DNA from: Larsenimonas suaedae
Lineage (GTDB): Bacteria > Pseudomonadota > Gammaproteobacteria > Pseudomonadales > Halomonadaceae
Reading direction: 5' to 3'
Assembly (NCBI RefSeq): GCF_023712105.1
Contig: NZ_JAMLJI010000005.1
Location: 1 to 64,000 of the forward strand
DNA length: 64,000 nt
Shown here: piece after piece, positions 1 to 9,985 of the stretch
Position numbering within the stretch: the stretch's first letter is position 1
Layout of the letters: each line of letters begins with the position of its first letter
The notes under the pieces: generated by a model
Told to the model about the DNA's origin: nothing
The model's input: the letters and a program-made list of their open reading frames with translations, nothing else
Database searches by the model: none
Position numbers and translations under genes: made by a program

Positions 1-70
1 GAAGTGAAACCACCCCGCGCCGATGGTAGTGTGGAGCTTCTCCATGCGAGAGTAGGTCATCGTCAGGCAT
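1..70 (+). rRNA. rrf: 5S ribosomal RNA, 3' part
   Basis: The first 70 bases match the 3' half of gammaproteobacterial 5S rRNA: GAAGTGAAAC near the start, CGCCGATGGTAGTGTGG, then ATGCGAGAGTAGG and the conserved AGGCAT end at 65-70. About 50 nt of the 5' part lie outside the window, so a complete rRNA operon should be just upstream. A terminator follows directly. Confidence 0.95.
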
Positions 71-77
71 CTATACC

Positions 78-111
78 AAGGCCCCGATCAGTCGATCGGG
101 GCCTTTTTTTA
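78..111 (+). terminator. rRNA operon intrinsic terminator
   Basis: Perfect 12-bp stem (78-89 with 94-105, AAGGCCCCGATC / GATCGGGGCCTT), 4-nt loop and a run of seven T. It lies 8 nt after the 5S 3' end. Confidence 0.93.
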
Positions 112-123
112 TGCCTGAAATAT

Positions 124-268
124 AGGCATAGAGGCATAGCCAGCTTGAACTCGATGAACGACGAGAGCTCCTATTGAGCCTCTTAAAGGAAGCCGAAGGT
201 ATCACCGCGGTTGTGTTGTTATGTACTAGCGCATGGCTTTACGCACGGCCTTATATGCCTCTATGCCT
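124..268. repeat. 15-bp inverted repeat built from 8-bp units
   Basis: 124-138 reads AGGCATAGAGGCATA and 254-268 is its exact reverse complement. Each arm has an internal 8-bp period. The 110-116 copy of TATGCCT can also pair with 124-130 as a 7-bp hairpin with a 7-nt loop. Function unknown; it could be a remnant of a small dispersed repeat family. Confidence 0.6.
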
Positions 269-519
269 CCATGCTTAAAAGAGGCTGCGACAGTAAGCTT
301 GGAGCTTGACTGGTCTGCAAGAGAAGGCTCAAGGTCAAGGAAGAAGCTTCCTGAGCGGCGACATGCGGTCATAATACTGGCTTCAGGCCGGCAACCTGGT
401 GCAGGAAGGGTCGACCGGTGAATGATCGATAGCGGCAGCAATAGGGGGAGGGGAAGCACTTACAAGGAGGAATGCCCTTTAAGTGAGCCTTGAATGCACC
501 TAAAGGGAACTAGCCTTAA

Positions 520-575
520 GAATGTTATGAAAAGGGAATTTGCTATGCCCCTTTCTTTTCTCTCATAAGGCATTC
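520..575. terminator. possible bidirectional hairpin downstream of yajR
   Basis: GAATG (520-524), TTATGA (525-530) and AAAGGG (531-536) can pair with CCCTTT, TCATAA (563-568) and CATTC (571-575), with internal bulges. It is 46 bp beyond the yajR stop, where the minus-strand transcript should end. There is no clean T tract, so terminator function is only likely. Confidence 0.35.
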
Positions 576-621
576 ATGTCATGGCATTGGCTGTCTGACC
601 CAAACCTGCCTGACCAAACCT

Positions 622-1974
622 TTATGCCTCTTTCGCTTCAGCACTCTCATAACGCTCTCGGTCTACTTTCAGGTAGGCCACACCCTCATCGGTAGCGATA
701 TAAAGATCTTCAACGCCTGAGCGGTTAAGCAATGTGGTGCGCGTGCTCTCAACGTTCTTGAGCTGGTCATCCGACAGCGGCAGAAGAACGCTTGAGAGGT
801 GTCGTGGTGTTTTGAGTGGTGCGCACACAATGAACCAGATAATGGCTACAAGGCTTGTAAACCAGAATACGCCGTTGGTGCCAAACGATGAGGCAATAAT
901 TCCACCGCCAGCACCGCCCACAGAGGCGCCCAGGAACTGGCTGGTCGAATAGAGACCCATGGCCGTTCCTTTCGCGCCTGCAGGCGCAATCTTGCTGATC
1001 ATCGATGGCAGCATGGACTCCATGAGGTTGAAGGCGATAAAAAATACCCAAAGCAAGGTTATAAGCCCCCACAGCCTGGAGGGCAGCAGTGCGATCAAGG
1101 CAAGGGCGATGATGAATGTGGCGATTGCCCCCATGAAGACGGGCTTCATCTTGCGATATTTTTCGGCGGCGATTATGAACGGCACCATCGCAACGAACGC
1201 AACCGCCATGACAGGCAAATAAATGAAGCCATGATCCATTGCGGGAATGCTGATTGCTTTTAAACGGATTGGGATGGCTACAAAACAAGCTGTCAGGATC
1301 AGGTGCAGTGAAAAGATCGAAAAATCGAGCCGGAGCAGGTTGGGTTCAGTAATAACGGTTTTGATCTGACCCAAATTCAAGCCAACGTCATGGTGGTTCC
1401 TGGGGGGCGCGGCAGGTACAAGCTTCCAAAGTACGACCAGGCTCAATGTGGCAAGGATTGCGGTTGCCCAGAAAATGCCCTCAAGTCCTGTAAATCGTGC
1501 AAGTACGGGGCCTGCCACCATTGCGGCAGCGAAAGCCAGTCCGATGCTCATGCCTACTGCTGCCATGGCAGTCGTTCTGACTTCTTCCCGCGTCCGGTCT
1601 GCCAGCAAAGCCATGATGGCCCCGGCGATAGCGCCACTGCCCTGCAGGGCTCGACCGGCAATAACGCCGTAAATGGATTCGGATAATGCCGCAACAATAC
1701 TGCCAATGATGAACAATCCAAGCCCCAGACTGATCACCGTCTTTCTGCCGATCTTGTCGGAGAGCATGCCGAAGGGAATCTGCAAAATGGCCTGAGTAAG
1801 GCCATAGATGCCAAGGGCAATACCAATCAAGGTCGGCGACGCATGATCAAGGTGGCTGCTGTACAGCGCGAGCACTGGAAGCAGCATGAAGAGCCCGAGC
1901 ATACGAACCGCGTAAAGGCTTGAAAGGCCTACTATCGCTCTAAGTTCGATAGGAAGAAGGGCGGGCTTTTTCAT
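622..1974 (-). CDS. yajR: MFS transporter, YajR family
   Basis: Major facilitator superfamily proton-driven exporter, predicted in the inner membrane. The 450 residues show twelve hydrophobic segments, the MFS motif A-like FGMLSDKIGRK near residues 68-78, and RALQGSGAIAGA in helix 4. It ends in a soluble domain of about 65 residues (about 385-450), as in E. coli YajR (454 aa, C-terminal YAM domain). Overall residue pattern and length agree with YajR. Substrate unknown. It is transcribed alone, towards the rRNA operon, and its 5' side faces cyoA. In several relatives an MFS gene of this kind sits between uvrA and ssb; here it is more than 40 kb from that pair. Confidence 0.85.
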   Translation of the reverse strand: MKKPALLPIELRAIVGLSSLYAVRMLGLFMLLPVLALYSSHLDHASPTLIGIALGIYGLTQAILQIPFGMLSDKIGRKTVISLGLGLFIIGSIVAALSESIYGVIAGRALQGSGAIAGAIMALLADRTREEVRTTAMAAVGMSIGLAFAAAMVAGPVLARFTGLEGIFWATAILATLSLVVLWKLVPAAPPRNHHDVGLNLGQIKTVITEPNLLRLDFSIFSLHLILTACFVAIPIRLKAISIPAMDHGFIYLPVMAVAFVAMVPFIIAAEKYRKMKPVFMGAIATFIIALALIALLPSRLWGLITLLWVFFIAFNLMESMLPSMISKIAPAGAKGTAMGLYSTSQFLGASVGGAGGGIIASSFGTNGVFWFTSLVAIIWFIVCAPLKTPRHLSSVLLPLSDDQLKNVESTRTTLLNRSGVEDLYIATDEGVAYLKVDRERYESAEAKEA

Positions 1975-2571
1975 ATGCGACCAACGTTTTACAGGTTAAT
2001 AGAATCCAGGTCTCGGGTCAGACACGCAGGTTCTGATCCGGTTCATACGATGTGTGTGGCATAATGTCGCGCGGGGTGCGAGCCAAACTGGCGTAGTAGC
2101 GCGCTTTTAGGCAGGGTAAAGCATACAAGATGTATGTTTTTAGTGCATCGGGTGCTTGTCGGGGCCTGTCCGCTATCTATAATATGAACCCCGCTAAGTG
2201 GCTGAGACAGCAGCAAACACGGCGAGTTCCAGAGCGTTGTGATTTCGCACCGAAGCTCGCTGGCGCTGAAAGCTAGCCTATCGGCGATGTGCAGTCCGAC
2301 CGGTTGCGCTCCGTCGCCTTTCATTGAGCGTATGTTTCTGCCGTTTATCTAGCTGGACTCCCGCGAATCGTGTTGCCCGCATCTTTTATATGGGGACAAC
2401 TCCATCAGTCACAAGTAACAACTGTGTCGATGCGTGGGGTTATGGAATGCATTTCATGCGATCAATTCTGGCTGTATGAAGTGCAAAAGGGCAGGGGCTA
2501 CGTCCTCTGTAAAGGCATGAGGTCTCATAAAGAAGTGAGTTGATCGTGCAGGTCGTTCAAGAGAGTGCGAG
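1975..2571. other. intergenic region between yajR and cyoA
   Basis: About 600 bp without a supported gene. It must hold the divergent promoters of yajR and the cyo operon. One good sigma-70 promoter facing cyoA is visible at 2156-2183, which would give a leader of about 380 nt. The minus ORF at 2043-2324 has no recognisable family and crosses this promoter. Confidence 0.6.
2156..2183 (+). promoter_or_regulatory. sigma-70 promoter candidate for the cyo operon
   Basis: TTGTCG at 2156-2161, a 16-nt spacer and a perfect TATAAT at 2178-2183. The predicted start is near 2190, some 380 nt before cyoA, so either a long 5' leader or a separate short RNA is implied. Confidence 0.5.
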
Positions 2572-3471
2572 ATGAGAAAATCGAACTATACTAGCTTTTT
2601 CAAAAAGTTAGCCTTACTAGCCGGCACGGCCATGCTTTTGAGTGGTTGTGACGCGGCGCTCATGGATCCGAAAGGACCTATTGGCGAGCAGCAAAAGACC
2701 TTGATCATCACAGCCATCGTGCTGATGTTGATCGTCGTTATTCCTGCTATCGCGATGACCTTTATCTTTGCCTGGAAGTATCGGGCGTCCAACAAGGATG
2801 CTACTTACTCTCCCAACTGGTCGCATTCCAATAAGATCGAGGCCGTTGTATGGGGCATTCCCTGCGTCATCATTCTCGTTCTGGCGATCATTACCTGGAA
2901 GACGTCCCACTCGCTTGATCCGTTCAAACCACTGGATCATGAGAAGGCGCCGTTGAACGTCCGCGTTGTGGCCCTGGACTGGAAGTGGCTGTTTATCTAT
3001 CCGGAACAGCAGATCGCGACCGTCAATGAAGTGGCGTTCCCGGTCGATCGTCCGGTGCATTTCCAGATCACGTCCGACACGGTCATGAACTCCTTCTTTA
3101 TCCCGCGGCTTGGCAGTCAGATCTATGCCATGGCAGGTATGGAAACGGACCTGCACTTGTTGGCGAGCGAGCCTGGCGACTATTACGGATTCTCGGCTCA
3201 ATACAGCGGTGCTGGGTTCTCGGGAATGGACTTCACTGCTCATGCGTATAGCGATGATCAGTTCGGTTCGTGGGTCGATCGCGTCAAGCAGTCTTCCAAG
3301 CAGCTCGATCAGGCCACTTATGACCAGCTAGCCAAGCCGAGCGAAGACGCGCCAGTAGAATATTATTCGACCGTGATGCCAAACCTCTTTGCCAGCATCA
3401 TCCAGAAGTACATGGGCGGGCAGAGCGTAGGCGGAAATGAAGGTATGCATCATCAAGGTGCCGAGGAGTAA
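2572..3471 (+). CDS. cyoA: cytochrome bo3 ubiquinol oxidase subunit II
   Basis: Subunit II of the haem-copper quinol oxidase that reduces oxygen to water and pumps protons. The 299 residues start with a lipoprotein signal ending in the lipobox LLSGC (Cys about 26). Two membrane helices follow (about 44-68 and 90-110), then a periplasmic cupredoxin-like domain. As expected for a quinol oxidase there is no CuA Cys-rich site: the region [16 protein letters not shown] lacks the two cysteines. First gene of cyoABCDE, 2 nt before cyoB. Confidence 0.96.
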   Translation: MRKSNYTSFFKKLALLAGTAMLLSGCDAALMDPKGPIGEQQKTLIITAIVLMLIVVIPAIAMTFIFAWKYRASNKDATYSPNWSHSNKIEAVVWGIPCVIILVLAIITWKTSHSLDPFKPLDHEKAPLNVRVVALDWKWLFIYPEQQIATVNEVAFPVDRPVHFQITSDTVMNSFFIPRLGSQIYAMAGMETDLHLLASEPGDYYGFSAQYSGAGFSGMDFTAHAYSDDQFGSWVDRVKQSSKQLDQATYDQLAKPSEDAPVEYYSTVMPNLFASIIQKYMGGQSVGGNEGMHHQGAEE

Positions 3472-3473
3472 AC

Positions 3474-5450
3474 ATGTTCGGAAAATTATCGCTTGAAGCG
3501 GTGCCGTACCACGAGCCCATTATCATGGGGGCCATCGGGTTTATTATCCTGGGTGGTCTGGCTATGGCTGCCGCACTTACCTATTTCCGCAAATGGGGCT
3601 ATCTCTGGAAAGAGTGGCTGACCAGCGTGGATCATAAACGCCTTGGCGTTATGTATATCATCGTCGCCATGGTCATGCTTTTGCGTGGCTTTGCCGACGC
3701 CGTCATGATGCGTTCGCAGCAGGCGATTGCCAACGGAGCCAACGAAGGCTACCTGCCTCCGCACCACTACGATCAGATCTTCACGGCGCACGGCGTTATC
3801 ATGATCTTCTTCATGGCCATGCCGTTCATGATCGGTCTCATGAACATCGTGGTTCCGCTTCAGATCGGTGCGCGCGACGTTGCGTTCCCATTCCTGAACT
3901 CGCTGAGCTTCTGGCTGTTCTTTGCAGGTGTCGTCCTGGTCAACCTTTCCCTCGGTCTGGGTGAGTTTGCAAAGACAGGTTGGCTTGCTTATCCGCCCTT
4001 GTCGGGGATCAAGTACAGTCCAGGCGTAGGTGTGGATTACTACATTTGGGCACTACAGATATCGGGCATTGGTACGCTTCTGACCGGGGTGAACTTCTTC
4101 GTCACCATCTTGAAGATGCGCGCGCCTGGCATGAGCCTGATGAAAATGCCGATCTTTACCTGGACCATCCTGGTTACCGCGGTTCTGATCATGGCAGCGT
4201 TCCCGATCCTGACCGCAACGCTTGGTCTGCTTACGCTTGATCGTTATCTGGAGATGCACTTCTTCACCAACGATCTGGGTGGCAACATGATGATGTATGT
4301 CAACCTGATCTGGGCGTGGGGCCATCCAGAGGTCTACATCTTGATTCTGCCTGCCTTCGGTATCTTCTCCGAGGTGACGGCAACCTTCTGCAGTAAGCGT
4401 CTGTTTGGCTACACCTCAATGGTGTATGCAACAGCAGCAATCGGTTTCTTGTCCTTTATTGTCTGGCTGCACCACTTCTTCACCATGGGTGCCGGCGGTA
4501 ATGTGAACGCGTTCTTCGGTATCGCGACCATGGTCATCTCCATTCCGACCGGGGTTAAGATCTTTAACTGGCTGTTCACGATGTATCAGGGACGCGTCCG
4601 GTTCACGACGCCGATCCTTTGGACGCTGGGCTTTCTGGTGACGTTCTCCATCGGCGGTATGACAGGTGTTCTTCTGGCAGTGCCGGGTGCAGACTTTGTA
4701 CTTCACAACAGTCTCTTCCTGATTGCGCACTTCCATAACGTCATCATCGGTGGTGTGGTCTTCGGTTATCTGGCCGGCTTTACCTACTGGTTCCCGAAAG
4801 CGTTCGGCTTCACATTGAACGAGCGTCTTGGCAAGTGTGCCTTCTGGTGCTGGCTGGTTGGGTTCTACTTCGCGTTTATGCCGCTGTACGTGCTCGGTTT
4901 CATGGGTATGACGCGCCGTTTGAACCACTACGATAACCCGGAGTGGCAGGCTTACCTGATTGTTGCGGCTATCGGGGCGGGCATCATTGCGCTTGGTATC
5001 GGCTTCCAGCTGCTTCAGATCGTCGTTAGTGTCATGCAGCGTCACAAAAACCGCGATGTGACCGGTGACCCGTGGGGCGCTCGTACCCTTGAGTGGTCCA
5101 TGTCTTCACCGCCCCCGTTCTACAACTTCGCGCATACGCCGGTTGTTAAAGAGCGTGACGCATTCTGGGATATGAAAGAAAACAAGGATGCGTACCACAC
5201 GCCTCAGGGGTATCAGAAAATTCATATGCCTAAGAATACGGCTGCAGGACTTACCATCAGTGCGTTCAGCCTGGTGATCGGTTTTGCCCTTATCTGGCAT
5301 ATCTGGTGGTTGGCGATTGTCGGCACGGTCGGTTGTTTGATCTCCGTAATCGTTCGTATGTTCAACGATGACATCGATTACTACGTCCCGGCTGAAGAAG
5401 TCGAACGTATCGAGTCCGAACATCTCAAAAACATTGCAAATCAGGCGTGA
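3474..5450 (+). CDS. cyoB: cytochrome bo3 ubiquinol oxidase subunit I
   Basis: Catalytic subunit I holding haem b, haem o3 and CuB. Its 658 residues are close to the E. coli length (663), with about 15 membrane helices. Seen in the sequence: [15 protein letters not shown] (CuB His and the cross-linked His-Tyr pair), HHFFTMG (two CuB His), and AHFHNV (haem ligands), plus [11 protein letters not shown] for the low-spin haem. No break or missing ligand was noticed. It sits 2 nt after cyoA and 3 nt before cyoC, so the subunits are translated as one operon. Confidence 0.97.
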   Translation: MFGKLSLEAVPYHEPIIMGAIGFIILGGLAMAAALTYFRKWGYLWKEWLTSVDHKRLGVMYIIVAMVMLLRGFADAVMMRSQQAIANGANEGYLPPHHYDQIFTAHGVIMIFFMAMPFMIGLMNIVVPLQIGARDVAFPFLNSLSFWLFFAGVVLVNLSLGLGEFAKTGWLAYPPLSGIKYSPGVGVDYYIWALQISGIGTLLTGVNFFVTILKMRAPGMSLMKMPIFTWTILVTAVLIMAAFPILTATLGLLTLDRYLEMHFFTNDLGGNMMMYVNLIWAWGHPEVYILILPAFGIFSEVTATFCSKRLFGYTSMVYATAAIGFLSFIVWLHHFFTMGAGGNVNAFFGIATMVISIPTGVKIFNWLFTMYQGRVRFTTPILWTLGFLVTFSIGGMTGVLLAVPGADFVLHNSLFLIAHFHNVIIGGVVFGYLAGFTYWFPKAFGFTLNERLGKCAFWCWLVGFYFAFMPLYVLGFMGMTRRLNHYDNPEWQAYLIVAAIGAGIIALGIGFQLLQIVVSVMQRHKNRDVTGDPWGARTLEWSMSSPPPFYNFAHTPVVKERDAFWDMKENKDAYHTPQGYQKIHMPKNTAAGLTISAFSLVIGFALIWHIWWLAIVGTVGCLISVIVRMFNDDIDYYVPAEEVERIESEHLKNIANQA

Positions 5451-5453
5451 ACT

Positions 5454-6074
5454 ATGTCGACTGAAGCAGTAAACAACCACGACGCTCATGCCCACGGGCA
5501 TGAGCACGAGCACCACGATGCATCAGACATGAAAGTCTTTGGCTTTTGGGTCTATCTGATGACGGACTGCATTCTGTTCGCAACGATCTTTGCGACGTTT
5601 GCAGTGCTGGCGAACAGTTATGCCGGCGGTCCGACAGGTGCCGAAATCTTTGAGCTGCCCTTCGTTCTTACCGAAACCATGATCCTTCTGGTGAGCAGCT
5701 TTACCTTTGGCCTTGCATCCATTGCAGGCCATCATGGCAAGAAGTCATCGGTGCTTGGCTGGCTGTTCGTGACATTCCTGCTGGGCCTTTCGTTCATCAT
5801 CATGGAAATCTATGAATTCCATCATTTGATTGCCGAAGGGTTCGGGCCGCACAACAGCGCGTTCCTCTCTGCGTTCTTTACGCTGGTAGGAACTCACGGT
5901 CTTCACGTGACCTGCGGCTTGATCTGGTTGGTCGTCATGATGGTTCAGATCAAAAAGAACGGTCTTGATACCAACAACAATACACGAATGATGAACCTGA
6001 GCCTGTTCTGGCACTTCCTGGACATCATCTGGATCTTCGTGTTTACCGTTGTCTATCTGTTAGGGGTGTTGTAA
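5454..6074 (+). CDS. cyoC: cytochrome bo3 ubiquinol oxidase subunit III
   Basis: Subunit III, 206 residues, five hydrophobic helices, no metal sites. The N-terminus carries a His-rich stretch ([17 protein letters not shown], residues about 8-24) before the first helix; whether it binds metal is unknown. The family pattern [20 protein letters not shown] is typical of CyoC. The stop codon overlaps the cyoD start as TAATG. Confidence 0.95.
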   Translation: MSTEAVNNHDAHAHGHEHEHHDASDMKVFGFWVYLMTDCILFATIFATFAVLANSYAGGPTGAEIFELPFVLTETMILLVSSFTFGLASIAGHHGKKSSVLGWLFVTFLLGLSFIIMEIYEFHHLIAEGFGPHNSAFLSAFFTLVGTHGLHVTCGLIWLVVMMVQIKKNGLDTNNNTRMMNLSLFWHFLDIIWIFVFTVVYLLGVL

Positions 6075-6409
6075 TGGCACATAACGAGCATACTTCACAC
6101 GGTGGAGCGAGCCATGGGACTGTCAAATCCTACATTGTAGGGTTTGTCCTGTCGGTCATTTTGACTGTCATCCCATTCTGGATGGTCATGAGCGGCTCAT
6201 TTTCGAAAAGCGTGACCGCGATCAGCATCTTCGTGCTCGCGTTCATTCAGCTGTTCGTGCATCTGGTCTATTTCCTTCACATGAACCGTTCTTCCGAGCA
6301 GCAGTGGAACGTAATGGCGTTCGTTTATACCGTCATTATGGTGGCCATCCTGGTCATCGGTTCGCTGTGGATCATGTTGAATCTGAACTACAACATGATG
6401 ATGGGCTGA
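6074..6409 (+). CDS. cyoD: cytochrome bo3 ubiquinol oxidase subunit IV
   Basis: Small subunit IV, 111 residues, three membrane helices, needed for assembly of the oxidase core. The pattern [18 protein letters not shown] followed by [10 protein letters not shown] is typical of CyoD. Starts on the last base of cyoC and is followed by cyoE after 14 nt. Confidence 0.94.
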   Translation: MAHNEHTSHGGASHGTVKSYIVGFVLSVILTVIPFWMVMSGSFSKSVTAISIFVLAFIQLFVHLVYFLHMNRSSEQQWNVMAFVYTVIMVAILVIGSLWIMLNLNYNMMMG

Positions 6410-6423
6410 GACTCAGTGGCTGA

Positions 6424-7284
6424 ATGTTGAAAAACTATGTTCAGATAACGAAGCCAGGCATTATCTTCGGCAATCTGATATCTGTAACAGGGGGCTTTTT
6501 CCTGGCTTCTAAAGGAAGCCCGGATTGGCCCCTTTTCCTTGCCACATTGATCGGCGTGTCGCTGGTCATCGCGTCAGGGTGTGTGGTCAACAACTACGTT
6601 GATCGGGATATCGATCGTCGAATGGCGCGAACCGAACAGCGCGTGTTGGTGCAAGGGCTTATTTCACCCGCCATCTGTCTGCCTTATTCGATAGTGTTGG
6701 GGCTTGCAGGTGTCGGGGTGCTGGCGCTTTACACCAATGTCGTTGCTGTCATTTTCGCAATGATCGGCTTTTTCGTTTACGTCTTCCTCTACACGCTCTG
6801 GCTCAAGCGTGGGTCGGTTCATGGCACATTGATCGGAAGCATTTCAGGGGCGTGTCCGCCTGTGATCGGCTATTGCGCGGTTGCAGGACAATTCGATGCG
6901 GCTGCCTTGTGCCTACTGATCATTTTTAGCCTGTGGCAAATGCCGCACTCTTACGCAATCGGAATATTTCGCTACGACGATTACGCGTCTGCATCGATTC
7001 CCGTGCTGCCGGTCAAGCACGGTATAAAAACGGCCAAAAAACACATCAAGATCTATATCGTAGCGTTCTGGATCGCGTCTCTGGCGCTGACCTTGCTGGG
7101 ATATACAGGCATCTTCTATTTTGTGGTTGCCCTGTTTCTTGGTGGGTACTGGCTGTATCTTGCGGTGTGCCCCAAAGCGCGAACAGATGATGCGCAATGG
7201 GCTCGGCGCTTGTTTTTCTTTTCCATCATCATTGTGATGGTCATGAGTTTTGCAATGGCGGTTGATTATCAACCTACTGCGTGA
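6424..7284 (+). CDS. cyoE: protohaem IX farnesyltransferase (haem O synthase)
   Basis: Adds the farnesyl group to protohaem, making the haem O that CyoB needs. UbiA-type prenyltransferase, 286 residues, seven or more membrane helices. The prenyl-diphosphate motif [12 protein letters not shown] lies near residues 57-68, and a second Asp-rich loop is at about 180 ([15 protein letters not shown]). Last gene of the cyo operon, followed by a strong terminator. Confidence 0.96.
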   Translation: MLKNYVQITKPGIIFGNLISVTGGFFLASKGSPDWPLFLATLIGVSLVIASGCVVNNYVDRDIDRRMARTEQRVLVQGLISPAICLPYSIVLGLAGVGVLALYTNVVAVIFAMIGFFVYVFLYTLWLKRGSVHGTLIGSISGACPPVIGYCAVAGQFDAAALCLLIIFSLWQMPHSYAIGIFRYDDYASASIPVLPVKHGIKTAKKHIKIYIVAFWIASLALTLLGYTGIFYFVVALFLGGYWLYLAVCPKARTDDAQWARRLFFFSIIIVMVMSFAMAVDYQPTA

Positions 7285-7288
7285 ACAG

Positions 7289-7316
7289 GAAACCGGCATG
7301 GCCGGTTTCTTTTTTT
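7289..7316 (+). terminator. cyo operon terminator
   Basis: Perfect 9-bp stem GAAACCGGC / GCCGGTTTC (7289-7297 with 7301-7309), 3-nt loop, then seven T, directly after the cyoE stop. Confidence 0.93.
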
Positions 7317-7332
7317 GTCAGAGATTGCTAAT

Positions 7333-7365
7333 ATCCCACCAATAGCCATACAGAAAATGTGGGAT
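7333..7365. promoter_or_regulatory. inverted repeat upstream of cioA
   Basis: ATCCCAC (7333-7339) and GTGGGAT (7359-7365) form a perfect 7-bp inverted repeat with a 19-nt spacer in the 234-bp region before cioA. It could be an operator for an oxygen- or redox-responsive regulator. No clear ANR/FNR box (TTGAT-N4-ATCAA) was found there. Confidence 0.3.
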
Positions 7366-7550
7366 TCAAAAAACAGATCTATATTTCAATACCTTCACGG
7401 TCAAATAGCCGATTTACTTGCAGCCTCCCTTCAAGATCAGCGGTGCCACGTTCTGTGTCACGTTGACGCACTCGTTTTTATTTCTCCCTCAGTTACCTTA
7501 GTGTTCTCTCTTGACCGTACTAACGCTTATCGGCGCAAGAGGGCTGGATC

Positions 7551-8966
7551 ATGCTTGGTTTGCACGCCATCGACCTGGCGCGATTTCAATTCGCGTTCAC
7601 CGTGTCGTTCCATATTATTTTTCCGGCTTTTTCCATCGGACTTGCCAGCTACTTGATGGTACTCGAAGGGCTTTGGCTCAAGACCGGCAAAGATGTCTAT
7701 ATAAAGCTCTATCACTTCTGGATTCGTATCTTTGCCGTGGCGTTTGGGTTGGGCGTCGTCTCTGGGGTCGTTATGGCCTACGAGTTCGGTACTAACTGGA
7801 GTGGCTTTGCGGAAAAGGCAGGTGACATCACCGGGGTCCTTCTGACTTATGAAGTGCTGACCGCGTTTTTCCTCGAGGCAGGATTTCTTGGGATTATGCT
7901 GTTTGGGCAGGCGCGCGTGAGTAAACGGCTTCATTTCTTTGCTACGTGCATGGTTGCGATCGGTACCCTGATCTCCGCGACCTGGATACTGATGTCCAAC
8001 AGTTGGATGCAAACGCCGGCCGGGTTCGAGATGGTCGATGGGCGCTTCGAGCCGGTCAGCTGGTTGGAAATCATGTTCAACCCTTCGTTCCCTTACCGGC
8101 TTCTTCATATGGTGCTTGCCGCTTTCATTTCGGTCAGCTTCGTGGTAGGAGGGGTTGGCGGCTATCATCTTCTTCGCGACAAGGAAGACAAGGCGGCCCG
8201 CAAGATGTTCTCCATGGCCATGTGGATGGCTGTTGTGACCTTGCCGATTCAGATCATGGTGGGTGACGCGCATGGTTTGAATACACTGGAGCATCAGCCG
8301 GCCAAGCTGGCTGCGATGGAGGGCTACTGGGGGCCGAAATCGGGCGAGACGGGCGTGCCGCTGACCCTCTTTGCGCTTCCGAACATGGAAACCGCGCAGA
8401 ACGATTACGCGCTAGAGATTCCAAACCTGGCAAGCCTCTATCTTACGCATTCGTTGCACGGCGAGATCCAGGGGCTGAGCAGCTTTCCAAAGGATGAATG
8501 GCCGGACGTTCCGCTTGTGTTCTGGTCGTTTCGTATAATGGTCGGGCTTGGAATGGCCATGCTGGGCATTGGTGTGCTGGGGCTTTTCCTTCGGTGGCGC
8601 AAACGCCTTTATGACACGCGCTGGTTCCATCGGCTGACGTTTTTCACGCTTCCCATTGGATTCATCGCGATCGTTGCTGGGTGGGTGACGACCGAAGCCG
8701 GCCGGCAGCCGTGGGTCATTTACGGGCTTTTAAAAACAGTCGATGCGGTGTCGCCGCTGAATGCGGGGAGCGTAGCGGCCAGTCTGAGTGGGTTTATTGT
8801 GGTCTATGCCATCATTTTTGGTATTGGTATTTATTACATGGCCAAACTGATCCGTAAGGAGCCCATGGGTGATGTGCCGGACGGCGGGCCAGGTCATGAG
8901 CGCCATCCCAAACGACCATTCTCTGTGGTCGAGCAGGAGCTGGACGATGAGGAGGTTCGGTCATGA
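7551..8966 (+). CDS. cioA: bd-type quinol oxidase subunit I, cyanide-insensitive class
   Basis: Subunit I of a cytochrome bd-family quinol oxidase with high oxygen affinity that does not pump protons. At 471 residues it is shorter than E. coli CydA (522). The difference is in the Q loop after HGLNTLEHQPAKLAAMEGYW, the hallmark of the short-Q-loop, cyanide-insensitive (CIO) class. The haem b595 ligand is in the N-terminal FHIIFP and the conserved GRQPWVIYGLLKT lies near residue 385. A GGCTGG-containing stretch precedes the ATG. It overlaps cioB by 4 nt (ATGA). Confidence 0.92.
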   Translation: MLGLHAIDLARFQFAFTVSFHIIFPAFSIGLASYLMVLEGLWLKTGKDVYIKLYHFWIRIFAVAFGLGVVSGVVMAYEFGTNWSGFAEKAGDITGVLLTYEVLTAFFLEAGFLGIMLFGQARVSKRLHFFATCMVAIGTLISATWILMSNSWMQTPAGFEMVDGRFEPVSWLEIMFNPSFPYRLLHMVLAAFISVSFVVGGVGGYHLLRDKEDKAARKMFSMAMWMAVVTLPIQIMVGDAHGLNTLEHQPAKLAAMEGYWGPKSGETGVPLTLFALPNMETAQNDYALEIPNLASLYLTHSLHGEIQGLSSFPKDEWPDVPLVFWSFRIMVGLGMAMLGIGVLGLFLRWRKRLYDTRWFHRLTFFTLPIGFIAIVAGWVTTEAGRQPWVIYGLLKTVDAVSPLNAGSVAASLSGFIVVYAIIFGIGIYYMAKLIRKEPMGDVPDGGPGHERHPKRPFSVVEQELDDEEVRS

Positions 8967-9973
8967 ATGTGGCATTCGATTTACCGGTTATCTGGCTTTT
9001 TCTGATCGGCTTTGCCATTACCATGTACGTTGTGATGGATGGCTTCAGTCTGGGAGTGGGAATTCTATTTCCCTTTGTAAAGCATGATCAGCACCGTGAC
9101 GTCATGATGAACTCGGTGGCACCGGTATGGGATGGCAATCAGACCTGGATGATTTTGGGGGGCGCTGGCTTGTACGGCGCGTTCCCATTAGCGTACGCCG
9201 TCTACCTGCCGGCCATGTATCTGCCGCTGATCCTGATGCTGCTGGCATTGATCTTTCGTGGCATCGCCTTCGAGTTTCGGTTCAAGTCAAACCGGAGCCG
9301 ACCCTTTTTCGATACGGTGTTCAGCGTGGGCTCGATGGTCGCGACGTTCGCTCAAGGGGTCGTGCTTGGCGCCATCATCCAGGGTGTTGAAGTCGTTGAT
9401 CGCCAGTACGCCGGTGGCACCTTCGACTGGTTCTCACCGTTTTCACTGTTCACAGGCGTTGCCTTGATGCTCGGGTATGGCCTTTTGGGGGCGTCGTGGC
9501 TGATTGTCAAAACCGAAGGAGGATTGCAGCGGCGGTTCTACTTTCTCGCCCGCCCGTTCGCGATCCTCTTGGCCGTGGCCATGGCGGTGGTTTCACTATG
9601 GACGCCACTTGCCAACTCGCGCATTTTCGATGTGTGGTTCACCATGCCGAACATGCTGTGGCTTGCGATCATGCCGATCATGTTTCTTGCATTGGTGTAT
9701 AGCATTATCAAGGGCATCATCGAGCGCCACGAAAAGTTGATCTTTGTAAAAAGCATCGCCTTGTTCGTGCTGGGGCTGATTGGCCTGATCATCAGTTTCT
9801 TCCCGCTATTGATACCGCCATCCATCACGGTGTGGGAAGCGGCGTCTTCCTCGAAAAGCCAGAGCTTCCTGATCGTCGGATATTGTGTGCTGATTCCAGT
9901 GATCCTTGCATACACCTTTTACAGCTATCGAGTATTCAAGGGAAAGGTCAGGGTTGGCGAAGGTTATCATTAA
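8963..9973 (+). CDS. cioB: bd-type quinol oxidase subunit II
   Basis: Subunit II, 336 residues, about eight to nine helices, partner of CioA. The N-terminal pattern FAITMYVVMDGFSLGVGILF and PVWDGNQTWMILGGAGLYGAFP are typical of CydB/CioB. The start overlaps the cioA stop (ATGA), so translation is coupled. No CydX-like small ORF was seen after it, and a terminator follows 12 nt downstream. Confidence 0.93.
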   Translation: MNVAFDLPVIWLFLIGFAITMYVVMDGFSLGVGILFPFVKHDQHRDVMMNSVAPVWDGNQTWMILGGAGLYGAFPLAYAVYLPAMYLPLILMLLALIFRGIAFEFRFKSNRSRPFFDTVFSVGSMVATFAQGVVLGAIIQGVEVVDRQYAGGTFDWFSPFSLFTGVALMLGYGLLGASWLIVKTEGGLQRRFYFLARPFAILLAVAMAVVSLWTPLANSRIFDVWFTMPNMLWLAIMPIMFLALVYSIIKGIIERHEKLIFVKSIALFVLGLIGLIISFFPLLIPPSITVWEAASSSKSQSFLIVGYCVLIPVILAYTFYSYRVFKGKVRVGEGYH

Positions 9974-9985
9974 CTCCTCTGGCTC

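Larger units (their letters stand above)
112..621. other. gene-free tract with short repeats
   Basis: No convincing gene is seen in these about 510 bases. TATGCCT/AGGCATA recurs: 110-116, 124-130, 132-138, 254-260 and 262-268. The block 124-138 (two 8-bp units, AGGCATAG) is a perfect 15-bp inverted copy of 254-268, with a 115-bp spacer. The short ORFs here (226-459 minus, 233-421 plus) look like translations of this repeat DNA rather than genes. Confidence 0.6.

Noticed and set aside
226..459. Short ORFs on both strands after the rRNA operon
   Set aside because: They overlap each other and the inverted repeats, have no ribosome site or family, and look like translated repeat DNA.
2043..2324. 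93-residue minus-strand ORF upstream of cyoA
   Set aside because: No recognisable family, no ribosome site; it runs across the best promoter of the cyo operon.
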